Assembly: GCA_023395555.1 (NCBI GenBank)
Contig: JAEWYQ010000024.1
Location: forward strand, 58,524 to 122,523
Length of the DNA stretch: 64,000 bases
Direction: 5' to 3'
From: Bacillota bacterium
Lineage (GTDB): Bacteria; Bacillota; Clostridia; Lachnospirales; Lachnospiraceae
Shown here: positions 34,268 through 41,859 of the stretch, piece by piece
How the letters are laid out: each line of letters begins with the position of its first letter
Position numbering within the stretch: position 1 is the stretch's first letter
Notes under the pieces: model-generated
Told to the model about the DNA's origin: nothing
Databases searched by the model: none
Seen by the model: only the letters and a program-made list of their open reading frames with translations
Made by a program: the position numbers and the translations under genes

Positions 34268-34280
34268 AGAACGTCGTTCT
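34268..34280. promoter_or_regulatory. IclR operator, copy 2
   Basis: AGAACGTCGTTCT is a perfect palindrome around a central T, and the symmetry extends to TTACAGAACG/CGTTCTATAA. It lies between the -10 box and the start codon of the DapA-like gene. Confidence 0.8.
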
Positions 34281-34298
34281 ATAATATGATCTGTTTTC

Positions 34299-34327
34299 AT
34301 TTTAGCACCAATAATCACAATTGTCAA
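34299..34327 (-). promoter_or_regulatory. sigma-A promoter of the DapA-like gene
   Basis: TTGACA (34322-34327) and TAAAAT (34299-34304) on the minus strand are 17 bases apart. The IclR operator lies just downstream. Confidence 0.8.
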
Positions 34328-34368
34328 TAAAATATCCTTGAATTTTTATCCTATTTTTATCTTACTTG

Positions 34369-34397
34369 TTGATTAATCTTTAGAAATGTGATATAAA
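34369..34397 (+). promoter_or_regulatory. promoter of the IclR regulator gene
   Basis: TTGATT (34369-34374) and TATAAA (34392-34397) are 17 bases apart, with a start codon 36 bases downstream. It diverges from the DapA promoter with about 40 bases between the two -35 boxes. Confidence 0.7.
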
Positions 34398-34432
34398 ATT
34401 GGAAAAGAATACATATTGAAAGAGGAGATTAG

Positions 34433-35188
34433 ATGAACGATGAGATTAAGGTCAAATCACTGAAGAAGGCACTGGATATTCTGGACTGCTTTACTGCCCG
34501 GACACCCGAACTTGGCATCACTGAAATCAGCACACAGTTAAATCTGTATAAAAGCAATGTGCACAACATTATTCAGACTTTTGAACAGTGCGGATACATT
34601 GAAAAAAACCCGGATAATAATAAATATCGTCTGGGCATGAAGATTTTAGAGCTTTCTTACATTATCAATACCAGCCTCGGTATTCATAAAATTGTTCACC
34701 CTTACATGAGCTCGCTGTCCAATGAATTAAACGAGGTCATTTATTTTGCCATACCAAAGGACAATCATATATTATATCTCGAAGGCACCTATCCGTCCTC
34801 TTCTTACAGTGCGCGCTCTATGATCGGAGAAACCGCGGAAATGTATTGCACCTCACTGGGCAAGGCAATTCTGGCTTTTTTGCCCCACCAGCAGCAGGCA
34901 GAAGCTATTTCCGCGCAAAGCATGACAGCCTTTACCCCCAATACCATCAGTGATCCTCAAAAGCTGATGGAAGAACTGGCCCTGGTGAGAGAACAGGGGT
35001 ACAGTGTGGACAACATGGAACACGAAATTGGAATCCGCTGTGTCGGCGTGCCCGTTTACCGGCGGGATGGAAATCTGCTGGGTGCCATCAGTATTTCAGG
35101 CCCATCCCCTCGCATCACGGATGATAAAATCGAAGTATATGCCCGTAAGCTCAAGGAGTGCAGTGCAGAAATCAGCAACTGGTTATAA
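34433..35188 (+). CDS. IclR-family transcriptional regulator
   Basis: This 251-residue regulator has an N-terminal winged helix-turn-helix (LGITEISTQLNLYKSNVHNI, then YRLGMKILELSYI). A C-terminal effector-binding domain contains EMYCTSLGKAILAFLP and the closing GVPVYRRDGNLLGAISISGPSPRI. It is transcribed away from the DapA-LplBC operon, and the shared intergenic region plus a second promoter each contain a copy of the TTAC-GAAC-TCGTTCT palindrome. It very probably represses that operon until a sugar-acid effector binds. A GAGGAG site precedes the start. Confidence 0.94.
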   Translation: MNDEIKVKSLKKALDILDCFTARTPELGITEISTQLNLYKSNVHNIIQTFEQCGYIEKNPDNNKYRLGMKILELSYIINTSLGIHKIVHPYMSSLSNELNEVIYFAIPKDNHILYLEGTYPSSSYSARSMIGETAEMYCTSLGKAILAFLPHQQQAEAISAQSMTAFTPNTISDPQKLMEELALVREQGYSVDNMEHEIGIRCVGVPVYRRDGNLLGAISISGPSPRITDDKIEVYARKLKECSAEISNWL

Positions 35189-35201
35189 GAAACGCAAAGC
35201 A

Positions 35202-35242
35202 AAAGCCATAAGAAGCAGAGAATCTTCCGCCTCTTATGGCTT
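35202..35242. terminator. hairpin terminator, second copy of a repeated element
   Basis: AAAGCCATAAGAAGC pairs with the downstream CCTCTTATGGCTT. Apart from its final base it differs from the hairpin at 23844-23885 in only two loop positions. It lies just after the IclR gene. Confidence 0.8.
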
Positions 35243-35330
35243 ACCTGCATATCTATTCTTGCTGTTACTTCCTCTTTCTTGTATCATCAGCCCCACATTC
35301 GCAATAACGAATTAATTTTTTAGTTTCCTC

Positions 35331-35534
35331 TTATGCCAGAGCTGTTGAATTGAGATCCAGCCTTTTTATGATGTCCTGTTGTATCTCAGGCGAAAGATCT
35401 AAAAAGTTAACAAAGGTACCATGAATTCTTACAATATAAATTCCGCTTGGAGCATATTTGGAGGGATTCTTTAATAGCTCAACCAGGGTTTCCGGGGTTG
35501 TTACATTAACATATAAGTAAAAGGGTGATGTGTT
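35331..35534 (-). pseudogene. C-terminal remnant of a glycyl radical enzyme (PFL-like)
   Basis: An open stretch of about 67 codons ends in TAA at 35331 and is cut off by two in-frame TAA codons just upstream, with no start codon. It encodes TPETLVELLKNPSKYAPSG, then IYIVRIHGTFVNF and LDLSPEIQQDIIKR. This matches the glycyl radical domain at the very end of PFL-like dehydratases and lyases, where the family has R-V-x-G-Y before the same DLSPE-Q--II-R helix. The radical Gly is kept but the flanking residues are altered. The rest of the enzyme, normally about 750 residues, is absent, so this is a fragment. Confidence 0.65.
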
Positions 35535-35566
35535 TTATTATATATGTGCGGGATGGAGAAGAAGGC

Positions 35567-36287
35567 CTAAGCTCTATGATGCTGTCCCTCCTCCATACCA
35601 TGAAGCAAATCCTTCATTTCCTCCATAGTTTCAGGCAGATATTCTCTGATAAATTCCAATGCAACTATGACATTCAGACACCATTGGGCAGTAAAATTTG
35701 TCTTGATCCAGGGAATTTCCTTCAATTCCTTGCCATCCATTGCAGTTGTATAAGGATAGGAACGAAAGCCTTCCACATCCCTATCGGTTGCCAGCGCATG
35801 CAGCAGCTCCTTCCAGGCCGATATGGCCAAAGCCTCATCTTTACTCATCCAGGCAGAATATGCAGCCAGAGAGGAAGCAAACCAATAGAACGAAAAAGGC
35901 CTGTTCCTGATCAATCCTTTTGTCTCCTGCTCCTTTTCTTCCCTGGATAAATAATAAAATCTTCCATGGTCAACCAGCAGCTTCCTTAACACATCACTAT
36001 CCAGCATATCCGCCAGCTCAGCCCATATCTCCGGCCCTCCCATGCAGATCTGCAGATGCATGTTGCCGCTGGTATCACTTTCGCCATGATAGATTAAATG
36101 TGCCTGCTCAAAATCATATTCATATTCCGGACCGGAAGCAAGCCCCAAAGGGGTATTATAGATATCCTGAAGTCCGTTCTCTATTTTCTTCCGATACTTC
36201 TTATCCTGTGTGCGCTCATATTCCGTCATCCAGTTGGCAACAAAGGATACCCCGTCCGGGCCGCTTCGTACAAATGCTTTTTCTTCA

Positions 36288-36298
<11 letters not shown>
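35567..36298 (-). pseudogene. C-terminal fragment of PL26/YetA-like exo-rhamnogalacturonan lyase
   Basis: This 243-residue open frame resembles only the last part of YetA/PcRGLX-type lyases, which are usually over 800 residues. It has VRSGPDGVSFVANWMTEYER, LGLASGPEYEYDF, GESDTSGNMHLQICMGGPEIW and SFYWFASSLAAYSAW. The frame begins at a fortuitous ATG fused to the tail of a GH43 remnant, without a proper ribosome site. The N-terminal catalytic region is missing, so it is judged a pseudogene. A short helical protein expressed from this frame cannot be excluded. It suggests that the strain's ancestor degraded rhamnogalacturonan. Confidence 0.7.
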
Positions 36299-36823
<525 letters not shown>

Positions 36824-36982
36824 TTATTTCCCTTCTCCTTCCATCATCACTAACTGTATTATAAAATAGCTAAATATTTGCGTATATAATAAAAACACTG
36901 AATAATATCAAAAATTATTGAAACGTAAAGTGCAAGGGTTCCAAATTTAATGATCCCTTTTATTTTTTATTTAACTCAATAA

Positions 36983-37027
36983 AACGAAAAGGCTACTCAA
37001 ACTTGGATATTGAGTAGCACTTTCGTT
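36983..37027. terminator. bidirectional hairpin
   Basis: AACGAAAAGGCTACTCAA pairs with TTGAGTAGCACTTTCGTT with two mismatches and a 9-base loop. It lies about 70 bases beyond the SGNH gene's stop on the minus strand, in a 270-base gap where I see nothing else. Confidence 0.7.
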
Positions 37028-37094
37028 TATTATCATTATATTTGCCTTTTATGACTTTCTAATTATGCCTTCCATCACCATATTCTTTCCCCGT

Positions 37095-38495
37095 TTACCG
37101 GGAGCTGGAATGGCGTGATCTCATTCTTAGGAGATATCCCACTAATGCAATTAAGAAGATAATCAAGACTGCTGCAGTTATCACAGCTCTTTCAGTCCTT
37201 TGCCCTGTATTCCTTCCTTCTGCGTTGGCTTCTTCCTCAATACTTTTTGTATCGGTATTTTCCCTCTCAGCGGAATTCTTCTTGTCAATGTCTCTGCCAG
37301 AGGAAGCTTCTCCAAATCTGTCTCCGTCGGCGGCTTTGCCTGCAATGTCCGCATCGCCGCTGCCGTCTCCCTCTTCGTTACCGCTCTCCGCCGTTCCATC
37401 CAGATAAGGGGTCAACACTCCGGCTATCACCTCGTATCCTTCTTTATTTGGATGGAGGCCATCGGATACATAGTCAGGATTACAATACCCATCCTCACCC
37501 ACAAAGGCAGAATAACAATCTACGAATTTCACATAATCATATTCCTTGATCATATTTTTTAGAGCCGCATTCATATAAATAATGCTGTTCTGCTGATCTT
37601 TGAAAAAGGCATCTGTCGTGGGCAGGACACTGATGACAAAAATCCGGGTTTCCGGATATGCCTCATGGGTGCTTTCAAACATTTCCCGGTAATTCTTAAT
37701 GGTGGAAAATAGCTGCCTGCCTCGCCCCAGGTCATTGATGCCGCATAATATTACGATCTTCTCATAGTTTCCTTTGAGCAGGTCACCCCACCGTGCCGCC
37801 ACCTCCGTGGTTGTCTGGGCTCCAATACCATAATTGACACAATCCTCGCGGCCCAGCACCGTATTCCAGTCCCCATATTGAAAAAGCGGGTTCTGAACAA
37901 TACTATCTCCAATAAAAGCAATCCCCGTGAGAGCCCTGTCCCAGGTACCGTCTCCCGTATCCGCCGGTTCTCCTGTTCCGGGAATGTAAGAAAGCTCTTT
38001 CAGCTTCACTGCTCCGGAAGTATTGGAGTATACATGGATGATATCCAATCTGGTAAAGTCCCTGCCATAGGCCTGTACAAAATTCTCATACAGGAAGACC
38101 ATGCTCTGATTTCCATTCTCCAACCGGGTTATTTCATCAGGATAAATCGCCTTCCACTGGGGGCCCCCGGAAGCACTGGCAAAAGCCAGATAAACGGAAG
38201 CTTCTTCCCCTTGAAGCTCAGTACCGGCCTCCACGCGAAAATAACTGCCCTCATTCATGGCCGCTCCATCAAACTTTCCACCCACATGCTCGGTAAAAAA
38301 GTAAGTCAATTCCCTGTCCTTACCGCTGCCTTCTGCAGAACCCGCAAACAGTAAAATCTCCCCTGCCTTTGTATTTTGTCCATCCGATTCTGCATAGGCC
38401 GGACTCCTATCCGCCGCAAGACATGCTGCCAGCAGAAGGGTTGCCCCAATCTCCCCAACTAATCTTTTCATGGTTTTTGCACCTGCTCCCCCCAT
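37095..38495 (-). CDS. surface-anchored SGNH/GDSL hydrolase
   Basis: This 466-residue exported protein has a signal peptide (about residues 10-36), then a beta-rich domain to about residue 170 that may bind carbohydrate. The SGNH hydrolase domain has block I IAFIGDSIVQNP (catalytic Ser about 198), CGINDLGRGR with Gly and Asn, and DGLHPNKEGYEV with Asp and His. A long Asp/Glu/Lys/Ser linker leads to a C-terminal membrane helix (AVLIIFLIALVGYLL) and a basic tail, so it stays on the cell surface. It probably deacylates or de-esterifies glycans. The start may instead be the ATG at 38471. It follows the GH18 gene by 6 bases in one operon. Confidence 0.88.
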   Translation of the reverse strand: MGGAGAKTMKRLVGEIGATLLLAACLAADRSPAYAESDGQNTKAGEILLFAGSAEGSGKDRELTYFFTEHVGGKFDGAAMNEGSYFRVEAGTELQGEEASVYLAFASASGGPQWKAIYPDEITRLENGNQSMVFLYENFVQAYGRDFTRLDIIHVYSNTSGAVKLKELSYIPGTGEPADTGDGTWDRALTGIAFIGDSIVQNPLFQYGDWNTVLGREDCVNYGIGAQTTTEVAARWGDLLKGNYEKIVILCGINDLGRGRQLFSTIKNYREMFESTHEAYPETRIFVISVLPTTDAFFKDQQNSIIYMNAALKNMIKEYDYVKFVDCYSAFVGEDGYCNPDYVSDGLHPNKEGYEVIAGVLTPYLDGTAESGNEEGDGSGDADIAGKAADGDRFGEASSGRDIDKKNSAERENTDTKSIEEEANAEGRNTGQRTERAVITAAVLIIFLIALVGYLLRMRSRHSSSR

Positions 38496-38501
38496 TGACT
38501 C

Positions 38502-39851
38502 CTATTTTTCCTTTCCTATCCCAAGTACTTTTGCAATTGTTTTTTGCAGAACCAGCTTTTTATCTCCTGAAAACTCCCAGAACATAACACCTCCCAGGCC
38601 TTTTTCCACCGCATATTCTGCTTTGGCCTGGATTGACTGTACATCGTCGTAGCCGATCCAGGTGGTGCCGTCGAACACATAAGGACATTGTGCTGTTTCA
38701 TCATAATAGCGTACAAAGCCGTTCTTATCCGCATAATTCTCCATAAGATCCCATGCATCGAATGCCCCTGCTTCCCAGGTACCCAGGCCATATCCAATAC
38801 CAGCGGGCACCTGAGCCGTCTGGTTGATGCCATTATTCTCTGTACTTGTGACATTAGTCCAGCCTCTTCCATAAAAAGCAAGTCCCAGATTTATATCCTT
38901 TCCAGAAATTTCCGCTCCTAAAAAGGCCGTTACCGCCGTATCTATACATGCCTGACCACTGGCATCATACAGCGGGGAGTTAAAACCGGTCACATTCTCC
39001 CAGGCGCCGTGGAAATCATAGGTCATAAGATTGATAAAATCAACATACTTCATTGTCTCCGATAAATTTGCATCCGTGATAAAGCGATCCGCGGCACGGG
39101 CGGCTAACGTCAGCAGATAAGAGTCTCCCTTCGGCTTTTTCCGTTCATTCAATGCCTTTCTGAGGGCTTTCATCAGCATGGTATAATTCACATTATCCGC
39201 CGCGCGATGAGGAATATTGTCCCCGCCCTGCACAGGGTACTCCCAGTCAATATCGACACCGTCCAGTCCATATCTGACTACAAAATCTGCAGCTGAGGCG
39301 GCAAATCGATCACGTTTCACCGGATCTGCCGCTACATCGGAGAAATTAGCCGACCAGCCCCATCCGCCGATGGAGATCAATACCTTCAGCTTTGGATATT
39401 TTGCTTTCAACTGTCTCAGCTGTCCGAAATGTCCGCAGGCGTCTTCGGCGCTTCCTCCCAGCCCCGTCCCAAAATCCATTGTTAAATCAGTGTTTTCATC
39501 CCCCACCATTACTTCGCCGTCTTTACTCAGATTAGCGAAGGCAAAGTTGATATGAGTAAGAAGGTCCGGGTCAATATCCTTAACCACGACGGCTCTGTCA
39601 TAGGCTGACCACGAAGTAAAATATGCAATGCTCCGCAGTCCCTCTTCTTTCCTCTTCGGTTTTTTAACAATTTCCGATATCAGCGGATCAATCGGCGCCG
39701 GTGTTATTTCAACGGCTTTTTCGGTATTTGAATCCGGTACTTTGTTTTTATTATCGATTTCCGTCTCCTTTTTTACTCTGGAGCATCCCAGCATCCCCAG
39801 AGCCAATGCGGCTATCAGCAGTCTGGCTTGAAAGCATTTCTTTATTTTCAT
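38502..39851 (-). CDS. GH18 chitinase-like lipoprotein
   Basis: This 449-residue protein has a lipoprotein signal (LALGMLGC, Cys23) and a linker of about 50 residues, then a GH18 barrel. The catalytic motif DGVDIDWEYP, with acid Glu at about 204, is intact, as are LKVLISIGGWGWS and the C-terminal YDDVQSIQAKAEYA and GVMFWEFSGD. It should cleave beta-1,4-linked N-acetylglucosamine polymers outside the cell, using the substrate-assisted mechanism of the family. It is the first gene of an operon with the SGNH hydrolase, which may remove acetyl or other ester groups from the same substrate. Confidence 0.93.
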   Translation of the reverse strand: MKIKKCFQARLLIAALALGMLGCSRVKKETEIDNKNKVPDSNTEKAVEITPAPIDPLISEIVKKPKRKEEGLRSIAYFTSWSAYDRAVVVKDIDPDLLTHINFAFANLSKDGEVMVGDENTDLTMDFGTGLGGSAEDACGHFGQLRQLKAKYPKLKVLISIGGWGWSANFSDVAADPVKRDRFAASAADFVVRYGLDGVDIDWEYPVQGGDNIPHRAADNVNYTMLMKALRKALNERKKPKGDSYLLTLAARAADRFITDANLSETMKYVDFINLMTYDFHGAWENVTGFNSPLYDASGQACIDTAVTAFLGAEISGKDINLGLAFYGRGWTNVTSTENNGINQTAQVPAGIGYGLGTWEAGAFDAWDLMENYADKNGFVRYYDETAQCPYVFDGTTWIGYDDVQSIQAKAEYAVEKGLGGVMFWEFSGDKKLVLQKTIAKVLGIGKEK

Positions 39852-40009
39852 GATTTTCCCCCGATGTACCCGCTCTATGACTTACATCCCTATAAATCAT
39901 GCTGCATATTTGTATTTATCTTAACATTTTCCCCCTATCCAGGCAATATCTATTATTATTTTTTCCGTTTTTTGCCGTAACCTTCCCCAGCTCAGCCGCC
40001 GGATTAAGA

Positions 40010-40051
40010 AAAGCCACTAAAAGATCACAATTCAGATCCTTTCATGGCTTT
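40010..40051 (-). terminator. terminator of the aldo/keto reductase gene
   Basis: An imperfect stem (AAAGCCAC-AAA-GATC with GATCCTTTCATGGCTTT) lies just beyond the stop at 40065 and is followed on the minus strand by TTTTCTTAA. The 150 bases between it and the GH18 start show no gene. Confidence 0.6.
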
Positions 40052-40064
40052 CCAGGCATAGGTG

Positions 40065-40982
40065 TTACGGCAGGATATTTCCAGCCGCACGATAGATTCC
40101 GTACCACTCCTCACGGGTCAGATAAATGTCTGCCGCCTTGATGCAATCCTTTAAGCGCTCCACATTCATCGTCCCGGTCACCGGCTGCATATGCGCCGGG
40201 TGGCGAAGAAGCCATGCAATGGCAATGGTGGTATTGGTAACCCCGTATTTAGAGGCTATCTCATCAATTTTGGCATTCAGTTCAGGGAACTTCTCATTAT
40301 CCAGGAACACACCCTGAAAGAACCCATATTGGAAGGGTGACCAGGGCTGTATCGTAATATCCTTCAAGCGGCAGAAATCCAGGATACTGCCGTCACGGCT
40401 GACAGCGGACTCGTCCAGCATATTGACATGGATGCCTGCAGAAATCATGGTAGCATTGGTGATGCTCAGCTGAAGCTGGTTTGCCACAATGGGCTGCTTC
40501 ACCGATTTCTGAAGAAGCTGTATCTGCATGGGATTCTGATTGGATACGCCAAAATGACGGACCTTTCCGCTGCTATGGAGCTGATCGAAGGCCTCGGCCA
40601 CCTCTTCCGGCTCCACCAGCGCATCCGGGCGGTGCAGCAGCAATACATCCAAATAGTCTGTCTTTAATCTCTTCAGAATGCCGTCCACCGATTCCAGAAT
40701 ATGTTCTTTGGAGAAGTCAAACATACCCTTTCGGATGCCGCACTTGGACTGGAGTATTACCTTTTCCCGCACGGAAGAGCTCATGTGGATCGCCTCCGCA
40801 AAGATTTCCTCACAGGTACCTCCTCCATAGATGTCTGCATGATCGAAGAAATTAGCACCGCCCTCCAGGGCTGTCTGAACAAAGCGCTCCGCTTCCGGCT
40901 TGCCTAATCCATTAATACGCATACAGCCTACCGCAATTACCGGTACCTGCAAATCTGATTGTCCTAATTTTATAGTTTTCAT
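40065..40982 (-). CDS. aldo/keto reductase
   Basis: This 305-residue NADP-dependent oxidoreductase (YdhF-like branch) has the barrel signatures FFDHADIYGGGTCEEIFAEA (catalytic Asp and Tyr), VILQSKCGIR with the Lys, and DVLLLHRPDALVEPEEV with the His. Further features are VRHFGVSNQNPMQIQLL, and a cofactor loop near MQPVTGTMNVERLKD. It reduces aldehydes or keto sugars in the cytoplasm. It stands alone, with its own terminator and an upstream dyad that may be a regulatory site. No link to the neighbouring operons is evident. Confidence 0.93.
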   Translation of the reverse strand: MKTIKLGQSDLQVPVIAVGCMRINGLGKPEAERFVQTALEGGANFFDHADIYGGGTCEEIFAEAIHMSSSVREKVILQSKCGIRKGMFDFSKEHILESVDGILKRLKTDYLDVLLLHRPDALVEPEEVAEAFDQLHSSGKVRHFGVSNQNPMQIQLLQKSVKQPIVANQLQLSITNATMISAGIHVNMLDESAVSRDGSILDFCRLKDITIQPWSPFQYGFFQGVFLDNEKFPELNAKIDEIASKYGVTNTTIAIAWLLRHPAHMQPVTGTMNVERLKDCIKAADIYLTREEWYGIYRAAGNILP

Positions 40983-41115
40983 TGTTTGCTCCTTTCTTTA
41001 AAAGAATCTCCTTTTAATTCAGACATATCCTGTTGATCTTTCTCTGGTTCACAGGATACGCCATATCTTGTCCCAATATGCATCACCAGCAATTTCATAT
41101 TGTGCCCATTGCTGT

Positions 41116-41146
41116 ATCAAGTATTATATACCAAATCATACTTGAT
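41116..41146. promoter_or_regulatory. dyad over TATAAT upstream of the aldo/keto reductase
   Basis: ATCAAGTAT at 41116-41124 and ATACTTGAT at 41138-41146 form a perfect 9-base inverted repeat with 13 bases between. On the minus strand a TATAAT box (41123-41128) lies inside. It is 134 bases from the reductase start. It may be an operator with promoter. The rest of 40983-41191 shows nothing clear. Confidence 0.45.
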
Positions 41147-41191
41147 TTCTATCACTCAATCAAAACTTTTCATCACTTAAGCAAAAATTTG

Positions 41192-41384
41192 TTACAGTTG
41201 AGGGGTTGACTTGACACAGGGTATCATGTCCCCTCACACACAGGACGGAAGACATATGAATGGATTTGTATGCCATATCCGTACAGATTTGTTCGTCTAT
41301 GACACACAAATCCATTCATATGTCTTCCATACAGTGCATTACGGGGACATGATACCCTGTGTCAAGTCAACCCCTCAACTGTAA
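41192..41384. repeat. long foldback element with two nested perfect inverted repeats (MITE-like)
   Basis: The outer arms (41192-41233 and 41343-41384) are 42 bases long and perfectly complementary. The inner arms (41247-41269 and 41306-41328) are 23 bases and also perfect. They are separated from the outer pair by unpaired stretches of 13 and 14 bases and enclose a 36-base loop. AAAAATTT occurs on both sides at 41183-41190 and 41386-41393 and could be an 8-base target duplication. No open frame fits inside. The perfect arms argue for a recent mobile element or a strongly selected structure rather than an ordinary terminator. Confidence 0.85.
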
Positions 41385-41417
41385 AAAAAATTTCGGCTTT
41401 ATTATAATCTTTTATGA

Positions 41418-41446
41418 TTGACATTTTGGTTTAATGGCATTAAACT
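41418..41446 (+). promoter_or_regulatory. promoter of the blaI-M56 operon
   Basis: A perfect TTGACA (41418-41423) and a weaker TAAACT (41441-41446) are 17 bases apart and overlap the first BlaI-type operator. Confidence 0.65.
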
Positions 41447-41475
41447 ATATCATATAGGTCTAATATCGTTAAACC
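41429..41475. promoter_or_regulatory. two BlaI-type operators
   Basis: GTTTAATGGCATTAAAC at 41429-41445 is a perfect palindrome around a central G and covers the promoter spacer. A related imperfect dyad, GGTCTAATATCGTTAAACC, is at 41457-41475. Two spaced dyads upstream of blaI are the usual arrangement for autoregulated BlaI/MecI repressors. Confidence 0.8.
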
Positions 41476-41493
41476 CACAAGGAGATGATTATA

Positions 41494-41859
41494 ATGATAG
41501 AATATAAACTGGGAGCAATGGAAACAAAATTTGCAGAGCTGATATGGGAGAATGCCCCCGTTTCATCCGGCGAGCTGGTGAAGCTGTGCCAGAAGGAACT
41601 GACCTGGAAAAAATCAACCACCTACACCATGCTGCGCCGGCTTTGTGAACGCGGTATTTTTGAGAATACCGAAGGTACTGTCTCAGCCCTCATGAGCAAA
41701 CAGGAATTCCATGCCCTGCAAAGTGAGAATTTTGTAAATGAAACCTTTGCCGGGTCCCTCCCCCAGTTTCTTGCCGCCTTTACTCTGCGGAAGAAGCTGT
41801 CGGAGAAGGATATTGACCAGCTGCAGAGGCTGATTGATGAGAAACGGGGTGATTCCTGA
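41494..41859 (+). CDS. blaI: BlaI/MecI-family repressor
   Basis: This 121-residue winged-helix repressor begins with YKLGAMETKFAELIWE and has the recognition region LTWKKSTTYTMLRRLCERGIF, both characteristic of BlaI/MecI/CopY proteins. The C-terminal half is the dimerisation and cleavage region. I use the ATG at 41494 because the ribosome site AAGGAG abuts the ATG at 41485 too closely. Its stop overlaps the M56 gene's start codon (TGATG). It should bind the two dyads at 41429-41475 and be inactivated by signalling from the downstream protease. Confidence 0.93.
   Translation: MIEYKLGAMETKFAELIWENAPVSSGELVKLCQKELTWKKSTTYTMLRRLCERGIFENTEGTVSALMSKQEFHALQSENFVNETFAGSLPQFLAAFTLRKKLSEKDIDQLQRLIDEKRGDS

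Noticed and set aside
41192..41384. simple rho-independent terminator for the aldo/keto reductase or blaI
   Set aside because: It lies upstream of both divergent genes, the arms are far too long and perfect, and no T-run follows in the sense of either gene's transcript end.
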